Source: Lentinus brumalis (taxonomy: Eukaryota; Basidiomycota; Agaricomycetes; Polyporales; Polyporaceae). From it: a stretch of 64,000 bases of DNA. The notes below the pieces were generated by a model that worked only from the letters and a program-made list of their open reading frames with translations, did no database searches and was not told the DNA's origin. Below, one piece after another: positions 22,600 to 34,821 of the stretch. Made by a program: the position numbers and the translations under genes. How positions within the stretch are numbered: the first letter of the stretch is position 1; each line of letters begins with the position of its first letter. The stretch covers positions 1,240,001 to 1,304,000 of the forward strand of contig MARA01000003.1 of the NCBI GenBank assembly GCA_001792895.1, read 5' to 3'.

Positions 22600-24420
22600 A
22601 TGTCGGCACTGAACCTTCCGTCCGACGTCGTGCACGAGATTCTCGTGAAGATGCCCGACTTTACCACTCTGCTCGCCACAATACAATCCTGCAGGATGTT
22701 CAACGACGCCTTCAAGGTGCATCCAAGATCCATCGTCCATGAAGTGCTGGTGAACATTGCAGGCCCTGCTGTCCCTCAAGCGGCGAGGTGTGCGCATTAC
22801 AAGGAGCAATCTCGGCGTGGAGATGGCCTGGACATCGACCAGTTACCGAGTGAAGAACACTACCGTAGCTTGGACTGGATGCCTAACAAGGCATTGGCGA
22901 ACACTCTCGAAGAGAACCACAAAGCTGTCAGGATACTTGAGGATTTCTACAGCCAAAGGTATGCAGTTCTCCTTGCTTGTTGTGAGCTTCTAGAGCTGCA
23001 CGGCAGTCCAGACGATGATCTTTGCTGTAACAGAAACAAAGACCGGACTTCCTCCACAAGTCAGCTGGAGCCACAGGAGTCTCTGCGGTTCCAGCGGGCG
23101 ATGTATCGTTACTGGCTGTATCTCGACATGCTGACGGAGGGGGCGTTTGAGCCTGATGACGACGAGTTCGACGATGCGGACGACGACGACAATGACGACG
23201 ACTTTGAAGAGCGCCGAGACAAATACTTCCGCGAAGGGTTCAAGAAGTTTCTTGTGTGTTTGTCCACAGACGAGCTATTGGAAGTACTCAGCGCCGGTGC
23301 ATTCTGCGAAGAGACGATGCAGTGGCAAAGTCGGGGTCTCCCCAACGAGACAGGGTGGAGTAAGTCCACTGTGTTAACACCCAGTCACGTTGACTTATGT
23401 GTGGGATATTTCGCCCGTCGTTCCAGTGGTTGCCTATTCTTTCTCGGACGTCGATCCCGGCGCGTTGGGAAAGAATTTGGAACGTGGTTACACCACTCCC
23501 TCTTACAGGTCGTCGTGGTCCCCGGCGCAGGACATCATACACGGCATATTACTATCACGGAAAGTCAAATCAGATGAACTGGACCAGAAACGGTCCAAGG
23601 CCATACTACAGACGGTCAACGGGGCGGATGACACTTGTACGCCATTCAATGCGACACGCCGGTGGCAAAATCTGACTTGTTTTGTCGGCAGGTGGTCGGT
23701 GCGATGCAGTGGGCGGAGTGCAACTCATAGGCACTGCCAGTGAGTGGTCACGGAGAGGTGTTCCACTGCGTGTGCTCACACCGGCGCAGATGTATCGCTG
23801 CTCGCCGGGGTCCTATCCCTCCACGAGAGGTTTGCGCTGCTCCCGGGCATCCTTGCCCGCAACAGAGAGGAGACTCGCAAGATGACAGAATACCTCCTCA
23901 AAGGTCGTAATGGGGGCAGAGTTTCGGAGAAGGAACTCTTCGACGAGCTCATAGATACAATCCCTGATGCCGGTGGCAACGACGACGACGAGCAGCATCA
24001 ATGGTCAAAGGATGAGTGGTACTGCCTTGCGTGCATCAAGGACTTGTTCCGGCAGCGCTTCATGGTCTGGTGGCGGCAGACCAAGGAGAAGAGTGCGTTT
24101 TCCTATCCTGCTCCCCGATGTGCCCGGTTTCTGACCATCGGTGTCCAACTGTAGATGGTGCGCCCCATGTGGACGACTGCTGGTACGTTCGCCTTTCTCC
24201 TGTTCAGTGATAGTCGTATGCTAAAGACGGTCGACAGGTACGGGTACAATTGCCGCACGATGACGCACCGCTCTAGTCATGCTCTCAAGCTGAACGTTAG
24301 TACCGCCTTGTGCCGTACATGCATGTACTGACTGACGACGCCGTTCTCCATCAGCATCTGTGCACCCCGACTCGCGGGGACGCTCCGAAACCTCCGCAGC
24401 AGCCGAACAACCCGAATTGA
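22600..24420 (+). CDS. F-box protein of an agaricomycete-expanded family
   Basis: Probable SCF ubiquitin-ligase adaptor: the F-box binds Skp1 and the rest would bind a target. The F-box is at residues ~3-50 (LNLPSDVVHEILVKMPDFTT, SCRMFNDAF). A helical region follows, with a long Asp/Glu run (DDDEFDDADDDDNDDDFEE) around residue 185. Exons run 22600-22958, 23034-23359, then a reading through VAYSFSDVDPGALGKNLERG, QDIIHGILLSRKVKSDELDQ, DDTCGRCDAV, LAGVLSLHERFALLPGILAR and DEWYCLACIKDLF. Short 3' exons carry GAPHVDDCWYGYNC and end HLCTPTRGDAPKPPQQPNN before TGA 24418-24420. CxxC pairs (CGRC, CLAC) and the CW..NC context hint at a zinc site. The first intron (75 nt) is a multiple of three and open, so it could also be retained. 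Confidence 0.82.
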
Positions 24421-24854
24421 ACAGTGTCTTATCCGCTCCCATGCCATCGTTTCCACGATCCAAAGGATAGCTGTATGTTTCCTTGCCGTCATCCATGTCT
24501 GCAGAAGTACTCGGACGCGCAAACTGGGACTTGAGAGTGGACTTCGTTGTATCTTACGTATGTCGTATGTTGCTGAATCTGAATTCATATGTCTACCACT
24601 TCTCTGCACTTATAGATTTTCTATCGGAGACGGCTCTTGGCATCGAACGCTGGTTCGTGAAGAGTGAATTACCGTAGAGTAAGTACTTCCTGGCAAGCCC
24701 AGACGATGGGCGGCTATCCGGGCCGAGTCGACGCCACTGCGCTCGCCTCGCCGTCTACCGTTGGCACCTCGCGCTCACTGCTTGACCGTCCTCATGAGCT
24801 GTACGACCTGACACAACTGTACGACGTCCAGGCCTCTTGGCGAGCGAGCGCACC
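24421..24854. other. intergenic, promoter of AP-3 sigma
   Basis: 434 nt between two plus-strand genes. No gene recognised. Confidence 0.5.
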
Positions 24855-25677
24855 ATGATTCACGCAGTACTCATCTGTCCGCCCGCCGTTCCTCGTTCTG
24901 CCCGCTATCGCTTACACTCCGGTCTCTGCAGTTAACACCTCCGGGGTGCCCCGCTTGACCAAGTTCTATTCGCCGATCCACCAATCCGCCCAAACCCTTG
25001 TTGAGAAGATCTTCGCGCTTGTCTCAGGACGGCCTGCAGGCCTCTGCAACTTCCTCGACGCGCCGGAGCTCGAGGCATTCCTCAAGCCAAAGGACGGGGA
25101 CGGGGAGAAGCTGCGCGTGGTATACCGGAGCTACGCCACGCTGTACTTCGTGTTCGTGGTGGACAGCGCAGAGAGCGAGCTCGGCATATTGGATCTGATA
25201 CAGGTGAGTCGTGCATCGTGCTCGTGCGGTAGCTCGGGACGCGAAGGTCCTCCGCAGGTCTTCGTCGAATCGCTCGATAGCGCATTCGAGAACGTATGCG
25301 AGCTCGACCTGGTCTTCCACTTCGATGAGGTATGTTGCAGCGCGTTCGTCGCTCTAGAGCATGTCTTCATTGCTCCCGTTTCCCCGAAGGCGCACCACAT
25401 CCTCGCTGAGATCATCCAAGGCGGTCTCGTACTCGAGACAAACGTCAATGAGATTGACCGCGCCGGTAAGCCGCTACCACTACCGATATATTCCCGATGC
25501 ATACTGAGGTCTCGATCGTCCCCAGTCCATGAAGCTGCGAAAGCACGCAAGGAGTCGTTTGCGTCTGCCAACCCGCTCTCGCTCGGCGGCGGTGGGACTG
25601 TCGGCTCACGCAACGCCGGCCTTCAGACTCCTCTTGGGTGGCTCGCCGGCAGACTCACAGGAGTAGGCGCAAGGTAG
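24855..25677 (+). CDS. APS3: AP-3 adaptor complex sigma subunit
   Basis: Small longin-fold subunit of the AP-3 coat, which sorts cargo from the Golgi/endosome to the vacuole. Five exons sum to 197 aa: 24855-24876, 24932-25203, 25258-25329, 25390-25465, 25526-25677. Motifs: MIHAVLIFNTSGVPRLTKFY, KLRVVYRSYATLYFVFVVDS, ELGILDLIQVFVESLDSAFE, NVCELDLVFHFDE, GGLVLETNVNEI. FNTSG and the glycine/serine-rich tail after residue 165 fit AP-3 sigma rather than AP-1 or AP-2. The fourth exon uses an AAG acceptor, the least certain junction. Confidence 0.93.
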
Positions 25678-26108
25678 CCACCGACCACCTATCACATTCC
25701 AAGGATAAGTCACGCATGACCCAAAGTCGGCCTTGTCTTCTCATCGTCGAGTACCAAGTTCCGAGTCTAAGGCACTGCACTCGCACGCCAGAATTGGATA
25801 GCACACGTCCGACCCACGGAGCTGGGAGGGCCTTGGACATGACGAGTTTCCCGAGACAGCGACTAGGGGCGCCGGAACGTGGATTTCCGCTTTACTCTCG
25901 CTAAGCTACGTTCGTAGATGTGTGGAGTTCATGTGAATGTATACACGATGACAGCAGCATAACGAAACGTTTCGCCAGAATGCGCGCGAAGTACAGCAGG
26001 GGGTGAGTCCCGATGGGCGTACCTTGGTGACGTGGGACATGCGAAGAGCTCTAGTGCGATACGGAGTGCCGGTCCTGACAAATCCGGACACAACAGCGCA
26101 GCGTGCAG
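25678..26108. other. intergenic between convergent genes
   Basis: 430 nt between the APS3 and MED6 stops, probably the two 3' UTRs. No gene recognised. Confidence 0.5.
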
Positions 26109-27261
26109 TCAAGGAGGCGCAGAAGGGAGGGTAGCTGTCCCTACATCGCGAGGATGCCTCAGTTTCGGATGACCGAGCATGAGGGCATGACTTACTCTTT
26201 TTCTTCTTTTTGCCACCTCCGGGCGGACCTTTGGGTGGTTCTTGGGGCACAGGGGCCAGTGAAGGAGCTCGCGTCGCGATACCTCCCGGACCTGGCGCCG
26301 GCGTTGCAGACGATCGACCTGCTGTAGCTGTGACAGGTGTCTCCGGAACGGTCTCGTCCGTAGGGACAGAGGGCAATTGGAAGGACTCTCGTGCATGTAC
26401 AGCCGTAGTCCGCATGGCGTTGAACAGCAGCATGTTGTTCTGCTGGCGTTTCGAGTCGTTAGTCAATGCACGCGCTCCTGGGACGTCCTCGGTGTCTTGG
26501 GTATCGGGGGCTGTCTCGCTATCCTGAGCGCGCTTCTTCGCTGAAACATCGCCGGAGGAAGGCTCGACGATCGGCCACACAAAGCCTGTGCGCGGCGTGT
26601 ACGCTGGCCTATGAGATCGGAGAATATCGAGCGACTTTTGCAGGGAGTGCAGGGACGTCAGCTACAACATGTCATGAGCCCTGTACAACGTCAGACGGGT
26701 TCGGATGCAATGCACTTACGAGGCGATTGGACACAAGGGAGTACACATCCGGCGATTGATATATGCGGTTGTTCAAGATGAAATACACGGCCAAGGGGCG
26801 TACTGTGCGATTGGACGTCTCAAACGGGTGAAGACCAGACTCACCTCCTTACTCACCTTCCTCCGGTGAGATCCGTTCACGCTTGTGGATGATGAACAAG
26901 GAGGGTGGCTCGGCATGCACGAGAGCAAACTCGATGCCGGTGAAACGTCTATGAATACGGCCAATTAGAGAGGACTTGACGTAGGGCGTGCCGCCTACTT
27001 GAGCTCCTCCGCCTCGTTGAGCAACGGCTGGCCAGTATGCATAGTCTGCATGCGCAGGACCTGGTTGTTGCTCTGCTTGTCGTAAAACATCGACGTCGTA
27101 AAGTAGTCGAACGCGTTCTCGGCGGTGAGAGGTCCATGTGCCTAAGTCAAGGTGTCAACATGGTGGTTCTGGCGCGTTAGGAAACGGGTGACCTGTATCC
27201 ACTCATGCCAAATAAAAAAGCGATGGCTGTAGTCGTCCGGGGGATGCAGGTCGACGTCCAT
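26109..27261 (-). CDS. MED6: Mediator complex subunit 6
   Basis: Head-module subunit of Mediator, which links activators to RNA polymerase II in the nucleus. Six exons (complement) sum to 294 aa: 27193-27261, 26999-27141, 26857-26948, 26720-26802, 26196-26661, 26109-26140. The Med6 fold is continuous: FFIWHEWIQ, NAFDYFTTSMFYDKQSNNQV, RFTGIEFALVHAEPPSLFII, PLAVYFILNNRIYQSPDVYS, LDILRSHRPAYTPRTGFVWP. The C-terminal third is low complexity and ends with a Lys run (GGGKKKKK). The start MDVDLHPPDD was chosen because the matching family region begins just after it. The promoter region is shared with the NRAMP gene (281 nt between ATGs). Confidence 0.94.
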
Positions 27262-27542
27262 CTTGTCCTGGTCTTGTAGGAGGTGGTGGTGGTGGAGAGA
27301 AAGACGGGACCAGGGCTGTGGCGCTTGGACGCGATTGGGCGCGGCGCGTCTCACAGTGCGACGGCGACATTCCCATTCTACCTTGACCGGACCCGCTCAG
27401 CTGCGCATACAGTGAGAAACGAGCAATAATACGCCCGCTACCGCTCTCCTGTTTCTTTCCACTGTCCTGGTCCCGACACTAGTACTCACCGCCGCCATGG
27501 AGGCTGCTCTGGATCTCCCTCTCTCGCCCCCCTCCTCCACAG

Positions 27543-29803
27543 ATGTCTCTCCTGGACCATCCAGAACGCACAGCCGTCTACCGGACGCAGTCTATAAACG
27601 ATGCTCCCACCTGGCGTGAAAGAGTGCTCTACTGCTGCCGCGTCGTGCTCAAGCATGTCACGAAACACGTAGGAGTAGGCATCATCTGCGCTGTTGCGTA
27701 CTTCGACCCGTGAGTGCAACTCGGACTGCGTCGAGCTGCGTAATGTCAGACTGAAACGGATACACAGTGGGAACTGGAGTGTTGACCTCCAGGCTGGATC
27801 CTTGTTCGGAAACAGACCTATGCTCTTTGTTATCTTGATGGCCGGCCTCGGTGCGATGGTATTGCAGGTGAGCTAAATCAAAACCATTTTGCACAGCTAG
27901 CTGATTATTGACAAACTGCGTCACCACAGTCTCTTGCCTTCAAGCTGGGCTGCGTAACAGGTCTAGGTAGCTTCTGTCACGAAGCGGCGTGTGTGTCGTA
28001 GTGCTGATTTTGTCCTGCAGATCTGGCATCCCACTGCCGAGTACTCCTCCACGACCGCCCTCGATACAAGCGCCTCGTGCGATATGGTGTACTCTACCCG
28101 CTTTATGTGCTCTCTGAGATAGCTATTGTGAGCACAGACCTGGCCGAGTTGCTTGGTTCGGCCATCGGTCTCTGCCTCCTCGTTCCGTCTATCCCCCTAT
28201 GGGCAGCCGTGCTCATCACTGCTTCCGACGTTCTGATCTTCTTGATTCTCGGGGATCCATCTCGAGGACATGGTCGACCCGTCAGGATATTCGAGTGGAC
28301 CGTCATTGCCCTTGTGAGTGCGGCCTCACTTGGTACAAGCGACAGACAATCAACCATGTGCAGGTTTCAGTGGTGTTCGTCTGCTTCGTGGTACTTCTGG
28401 TTCGCGTGGGACCCAATTGGTCGAACACCTTCCTTGGGTACATCCCATCAAAGGCCTTATTCCAGACAAGACCCGATGCCTTGTACACTGGTAAGCGTCA
28501 GTTCTCGATTCCGACCATCGTGGAATTGAACACCTCCTTCTGTAGCTGTTGGGATTCTCGGTGCCACAGTTATGCCGCACGCACTGTTCCTCGGGTCGTA
28601 CCTGGCTACTCAGGATAGGATTGGGCCAGAGCCAGTTCTGCCCAACCCCTCGATGACACCACCACCCTCGAACCTTCGGGGGAGATTGAGGGCCTGGCTC
28701 CGATCTCTGTTCACAATCTCTCGCGCCGAGCGCATCGCTGCATCCAGGGACTACCGTGACAAGTACGGTCGACAGAATAACGAACTCGACTTCATTCGAG
28801 CACACCTTTCCCATGGACTGGTGGATGTGATCGTGAGCCTGTTGGCAGTTGCCGTGCCAATAAATTCCGCGTGAGTAGTCTCCTGAAACCCAAGGTGGCG
28901 CATGCATCCTCAGCGTTTGCCCAGGATTCTCGTGATAGCGGCGACCGTCTTCTACAAGGGTGCATCATCAGCGACCAGCGTCCCTGCGGGTCTCTTCGAC
29001 GCTCATGATTTGATCAAAGAGCACATCGGCAAAGGTGCGGTAACTGGGATACTTCACGTAATTCGGGAGTGCACTTTAACTGATGCTATCACGCATCGCA
29101 CAGCTGCCGCATTCATTTTCGCTCTCGCACTGCTCTGCGCTGGCCAGACTGCGAGCATCACGGCGACCCTTGCGGGGCAGATTGTCTCCGAAGGGTTCAT
29201 CGAGTGGAGAGTTTCCGTACGTCTGCGCGTCTTCCCGGGTGCAATAGGAGACTGTATGCTCATGCATTGTCACGACCCTTCCAGCCGTTCCTCCGCCGCA
29301 TAATCACCCGCCTCATAGGTCTGATACCTTCTGTCGTCGTTGCCATAGCGGTGGGGCGGTCAGGCATTGACACTCTTCTTGTGGCGTCCCAAGTCGCCCT
29401 GTCCATCGTACTTCCGTTCGTAGCGGCGCCGCTCATCTGGCTGACGTCGTCAAAGTCCGTGATGTCCGTCAGGAAGCCGACGTCAGCTATGGATTACACG
29501 CAGTCCGCTTCCCAAGACGTGTCGCCGACATCGACGACACCAGCTGCAGGTGATGCCATCGAGGAGGTGCAGCTGCGTGCAGAGCACGCCGTGGAACAGC
29601 TTGACGAGAAGTGTCAGGTGACTGTCGAGACGCATGAGCATCAATTGCATGAACAGCAGGGAGAGGTATCGTTAGACGAGGACGCGTATGAATCGTTCGC
29701 GAACAGTTGGATAGTAACGACCCTAGCATACCTCATTTTCTTCATCATTCTCGCAGCTAACGTATACGCGATTGTAATGTTAGCTTTGGGTAGGACCACA
29801 TGA
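27543..29803 (+). CDS. NRAMP-family divalent metal transporter (Smf type)
   Basis: Proton-coupled importer of Mn2+, Fe2+ or similar metals at plasma membrane, endosome or vacuole. Starts MSLLDHPERTAVYRTQ. TM1 has the metal-binding DPGN (VAYFDPGNWSVDLQAGSLFG) split by an intron (exon 1 ends 27709). Later come KLGCVTGLDLASHCR, YPLYVLSEIAIVSTDLAELL, TM6 with the second metal-site motif VMPHALFLGSYLATQD, SHGLVDVIVSLLAVAVPINS, CAGQTASITATLAGQIVSEG and a final hydrophobic helix before TGA 29801-29803. An insertion with many charged residues (about 28620-28800) forms a cytosolic loop, and an acidic stretch precedes the last TM. All canonical residues are present. Whether it is Smf1, Smf2 or Smf3 cannot be settled by eye. 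Confidence 0.93.
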
Positions 29804-29956
29804 AAGCACCGACGGAGCAGCACGTGTCGCTATAAAATAGTTCTGCAGTATAGATCTACGCCTGATATTTACGGAGCACATTCGTGCCATGGAGTGGGGG
29901 GAGCAAGAGCGACCTACCGATATCAAAACTAGACAGTGCGGTTAGTCAAAACTATT

Positions 29957-30051
29957 AGCCCACCGCGAGGGTCGAACTCGCAGCCTTCAGATTACATAAC
30001 CCGCATGTCAGGATAAGAGTCTGACGCTCTATCCGATTGAGCTAGGCGGGC
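29957..30051 (-). tRNA. tRNA-Lys(CTT) with 21-nt intron, copy 1
   Basis: Folds as a cloverleaf: acceptor GCCCGCC pairs with GGTGGGC, D arm GCTC..GAGC, anticodon loop CTCTTAA with anticodon CTT, T arm GCGAG TTCGACC CTCGC. The 21-nt intron sits after position 37 (tcctgacatgcgggttatgta). The mature part is 74 nt and identical to the copies at 43622 and 61055. The internal A box (TAGCTCAATCGG) and B box (GTTCGACCC) are intact. Confidence 0.95.
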
Positions 30052-30244
30052 TTGTGTTTTGGTCGCCTATCATGTGTTCAGAGGCTCGCGGCCAGTGGGC
30101 ACCAGTTCAGTAGGAACCGCACAGTTGGTATACATTTCGAATCCGTGCCATTCCAAGTGCCGTTCACGCGCGTAACATCACGAGTCTTAAGAGTGGAAAC
30201 ATACACACAACAGGGTATAGGCTGTATACACGCTGCACAGGCCT

Positions 30245-32704
30245 CTAGAAGGGAAGTACCGTGAGACTGAGCAAGGCAGAACCTAGCACCGTCCAGAGAG
30301 AGGTCACCAGCTCAACAGGAGATGAGTTGGGCTGCGAGCTCGGCTGGCTGACAGCGGAGCCGGTCGAAGAAGCGCCTGTGTCCTGCTGAGATCCTGTCGA
30401 CGACAGAGAGTTGTTGCTCATGATCTGAGAGAACATCTGGAACGCCGCTTGACCAACACCGAGGGTCCCGTGAGTGTACGCCGGTACCTCGTGTCCCCTG
30501 CAACGCGGTGTTCATATGATGACGAGATAGACACAAGTAATCGCACTCACGCGCCGTATATGCGGATGTAGGAGAAAGTGCCTGCGTTCTTGAAGATGCC
30601 GGCAACTTGACCGTCTACAGTGTAGTTGACGAACTGTTGCTTTGAATACTCGTTCGTAAACTTGGTCTGGAGCGCATCGACCTGCAAGCGGGATGAGTCA
30701 AAAGATCGGAGAAGGATGCGGCTGATTTACCATCGCTTCAACACCGACGTAATTGAGGATGTAATCCTGTCGTTAGACCGATTAAGTAGCTGAGACATAT
30801 GACAGTCCCCGAGAAGCGAGCTTACCACGTCGCCATCGTAGATGATAGTCCGGACACCGGCGTCGATGACCGACTCGAGCAGCGGCCGGGAATTTCTCAT
30901 CCAGTCTCCAGTAACGGCGAAATTGATGTAGATGTCATCGTTGCTCATGACCCACAGAGACTCAGCGCCGATCTTCTGCGTGATGGCGCTGTTCGTTAGG
31001 TACGGCGTGAGGTCTGGAGGGTATGCATCGGGGTACGTGCTGAGGACGTAGTACGGGTCGTAAGGACCGAGCACCGTGTTCAGGATGTTGCGATTGCAGA
31101 AGTCCTGCGCATCCGAGCAGACCTGGTCGGTGTTCAAACCGTAACACTGCTTGATCTAGTGCGGTCGGGGCGCAGTTAGAGTAGGTAGTCAGCGACGGTC
31201 ACTTGGGGAACACACCAAGTCCTCGCAGCCCCCAGACTGGTTCCACGCGTCGGTCGCGGTTCGTACTATCGAAGAGGACACGAGGGGATGGTACCTGAAC
31301 GCATGTAAGGGGAACTATGAGACATCAGCGGACAGTGACATGATCGTGAACGTACGGGTTCGAGGCAGCGTAGGAGAGATAGCCTGGGTACTGGCTGAGA
31401 GGGTCCTGTGCGGGGAATGGTTGTCGGAGCGGTTAACAATCTCCGCATGAGAATGCAGAGCAATGACTAACAGTCAGTCCATTGCCGATGCCCAGGAAGT
31501 GCAGGTTGATTGTGGTGCCCTTCACAGTGCCGTTAGCAATACGCGCGTTCTGGTCCAGGATGTACCTAAATGTCGACATATTAACCTTCCGCGCCCATAT
31601 CACGATTTGTCAAACTTACGCGGCTATTGTAGGGCCATAGTGACCTCCATAGCTGTGTCAGACTGCAAGTCAGGGATGCTGTGCAGTGATCATCACGGAA
31701 GGACACAGCTCACGATTCGGTCCACAGTGCAAAGCTGTTGGTCTGGTACTTGGAGAATCTGGAGTCTGCAAAGAAGATCTGCAAGAACTGGTGACGAGTT
31801 GTGAGACAATCTATCACGGTTCTCTCCAAGTTGCGACCCTCAAGAGGTTCTAGAGTACGCACCTTCCATACGTCCGAGGCTGCCTCAGGCGAAGTACCAA
31901 CTTTGAGATCGCCATGGGAAAATCCTGCCCCGACGGGCTGATCGATATACAGCCTGACGAATGACCAACCGCCGTCAGGAGTTTGAACTAGAAGAGAGGC
32001 CGCGCATACATGCGGTCGCATGTGGCGGTAGAGCGTGGGACTCACATATTCGAGACATTGTTCCACGAATACTGATTGTAAGCAACGTCCGAGCTATCGT
32101 TCGTTATCCTGCAGGGACCGTTCTCTTGGAAGAGCCCGATCATAGACGAGCTCCCAGGCTGCCAAGCATCAACGTAACAAATCTGTGAGCGATCCGTGCT
32201 TCACGACGGAGGAGATGAAGCACGTACTCCACCGTTCAGCCATATCGTCAAAGGTGCCGAGTCTGTGTCTTCCCGGGCGGCAAAGAACCAGAACCTAGAT
32301 CAGAACAGTTGGGTAAACGAACACGCGTCAGCACAAGGTGCGTATTTAGGGGTGGCCCGAAACTCGGAGCATAGTATGGTTAGCGGGCCGATGCAATGTA
32401 GGAACGCTTACCAGAGACTCTCGTTGGCAGTGAGATCTCCATACCCTGAAGCTTGGTAAACTCCAGGGGTGGTCTCACACACGCCACTGTTCTCGGTGAC
32501 ACGCAACTTTCCTGGGGTTGTCTGGACGGTCGTGCCGTTCCCGCTAGCGGCTAAGACGTTGGGCTTGGAAGTGACGCGAGTGGAGGCGTCCGGGACTGTG
32601 CCTATCATCCCATCGTGTACAGGTACTTGGCCCGCAAGCACCTGGGGGACAGCGAGGAAGAGGCCCAAGAGGGCGTGCCAGCACGTGGTCGTCGCGGGTA
32701 GCAT
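30245..32704 (-). CDS. secreted serine carboxypeptidase (S10 family), likely GPI-anchored
   Basis: Removes C-terminal residues from peptides; secretory or wall-associated. ATG 32704 opens a signal peptide ([17 protein letters not shown]). Motifs in order: [18 protein letters not shown] oxyanion region read through introns near 32.2 kb, [13 protein letters not shown], catalytic Ser in [26 protein letters not shown], Asp in [16 protein letters not shown], and His in IYGAGHEVPAY. The catalytic triad is complete. Several N-glycosylation sites (NGT, NES, NNS) occur. After the peptidase a Ser/Gln-rich linker leads to a terminal hydrophobic stretch ([17 protein letters not shown]) with no tail, typical of a GPI signal. 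There are about ten short introns; the exact joins around 31.2-31.5 kb are the weakest. Confidence 0.88.
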
Positions 32705-34821
32705 GTGTGCAATCTGATAGCAGCAAGGAGCGTATGATATGCGTAGGCTGGACTTGGATGTCCACCTGGTCGAGCTTCGGCGGAGAGTCTGCTCGACAAG
32801 CGTCCTCCAGGCTCCGGGACTCGGATGTGGAGGAGAGAACGAACTTAGTCGCACAGGCGCTTCGGCGGCGGTGTCATCACTTGATGGCTATGCACTTGAT
32901 CCAACCTGCCTGTTCGGGCAGTAGTCGATCAAACCAGCCCTGCGTATGCTCGTTCAAATTCAAATCGCATGCTGTCTGGGTTCTGATATTCCGCAAGTCG
33001 CAACCGATATACTACAGTATCCTCCGTGCCTGCTCATCACAGGAACCTGACAGAAATACGGCTCCAAGGACCCCACTTCGCACTTCGCACATCGCCGAGC
33101 CCCAGCTTGACTCGACCACGGCGCCCATCGCCGACAGCTGACACGCACCAGTGCGATACAATGCCGCCTACTCTCCAGAAAACCCACGGGGCCCCAATAC
33201 TAGTCCAAATCTCACGGACCCTCCGAGCGAACGCGGGATTCATGTCATCCTTGACAGTCTATGCACAGGCTATGCTATACCTAGATGGACAGAGCCGACC
33301 TGGAGTCGACGGGATACCTGCACGTTAAAACGATAACAAGGCTGGACAGTGGACACGGCCACCAAACCAGTCAGGTGCCAACTTTGCGTGGTGCGTCTTA
33401 GTAACAATATAAACAACATACCCCGCCACAGCCATAACGGGTAGTTTGCCGACGAGCACCCGTAGTGTAAAACACTAAGAGTGATCCGCTCCTCGCAATC
33501 TAGGATCAGCGGGCGCAGGGACTGCGTAAGCGTCAGCGCGAGAGCGGAGCGAGCGGCGGACCAGATTTTGGATGGGCAAGGGGTCATCCGGAGACACTTC
33601 GCAGCGGCCATCTCGGACGCTCCGATGAGCTTCGGAAGGACCTAAGGGCCTTACAGCATCTTGTGGCCAGGCCGGGCCTGCTGTGTATCGTGCATGATTC
33701 CCGCGAGGCTCCAGCTACTTGCTCGCACGCACTTGGCACGCCGGTGGTCCTAGAGATCGGACGCCTTGCACAAGACGCCCCATAGCAGCCCGTCCGCCAT
33801 GAGTTGGTGGCATGGTGACGCGCACAAAGGCCCTGACGTTGGTGAGAGAATTGCTGCCGTACATACGATGTCCAAGAGAGGCATCTTGCAACGCGTCCAT
33901 GGAAACAGGCCCGGAGCCCTGTGCAATGGAACAGCCTAGAATAGACAACGTATCAGCCTCCGAGACTTCCTAACCGGCACGACGACCCAACAAGTAATCG
34001 ACTTTGACTGACGAGATGGTGGCAGGGAGCTCGCGGTACGGCTTGCCCTCCTTCCATCTTGAATATGAAGATCATGCGCCCAATGTCTGACCGCTGGCAA
34101 GGCGCAGACCCCTGAGCGCAGAAGCATGGTGGCGTGTCCTTTCACCCTGTGCCACGGAAACGCAAACTGACAGAAGCGGCGCTGGGACTCCCTGAAGAAC
34201 TCAGCACCAAAAGGAGACACGGCGACAAGATAGTTGCGGACTCACCCGCCCCGTCGATGCGGTGTTGTTCAGAAGGATCCTCAGCCGCTAAATGATGCGA
34301 CCCGAGCGGAAACAATGCACTCAGGTCTTGCAACGAGGGGCCTGAAGGTTCAATGTTGTGATTGTTGTATGGTGTCCAGGCTTCGGACTGATGAACAGTT
34401 CGCAGGAATGTTGCACGGCCCTTCCGAGTACCCCGACATCGAGTTGAGTACAGCGTCAGGCGTTCAGGTGACCTATGAGGCTTATTATGCACACCGCGAC
34501 ACAACAATGAGTGTCTCGCATCATGCCGTTCTGGAGATTTGCGTGCGGGTGATGTTGAGATAGTCACGTACCGACGGAAGCAATGTACGCCTTTGCCTCA
34601 CTGGACTGTGAGGCTTCTCGTCTCATCGCTATAACCGGGCGTCATATGTGGTCAATGCGGTCAGTGCGGTCAATGTACTTATCACAAGGCAGACAACGCT
34701 CGAGGACTAGGGTAAAGCTGGATGGGCACAGAGTTAGCTCCGCAGCGGCGCCGACTTGGAGAGTACACATATACTGCTACGTCAAACTGCGCACTGCGCC
34801 CGTTGCGCGCGCGCAGTTTGC
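32705..34821. other. gene-poor interval with weak coding traces
   Basis: Upstream of the carboxypeptidase. Between 33.6 and 34.6 kb the minus strand has short fragments with protein-like composition (SPFGAEFFRESQRRFCQFAF, LFPLGSHHLAAEDPSEQHRI) that do not join by introns and match no family I know. They may be remains of a gene or an unrecognised transposon. Nothing can be named. Confidence 0.35.
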
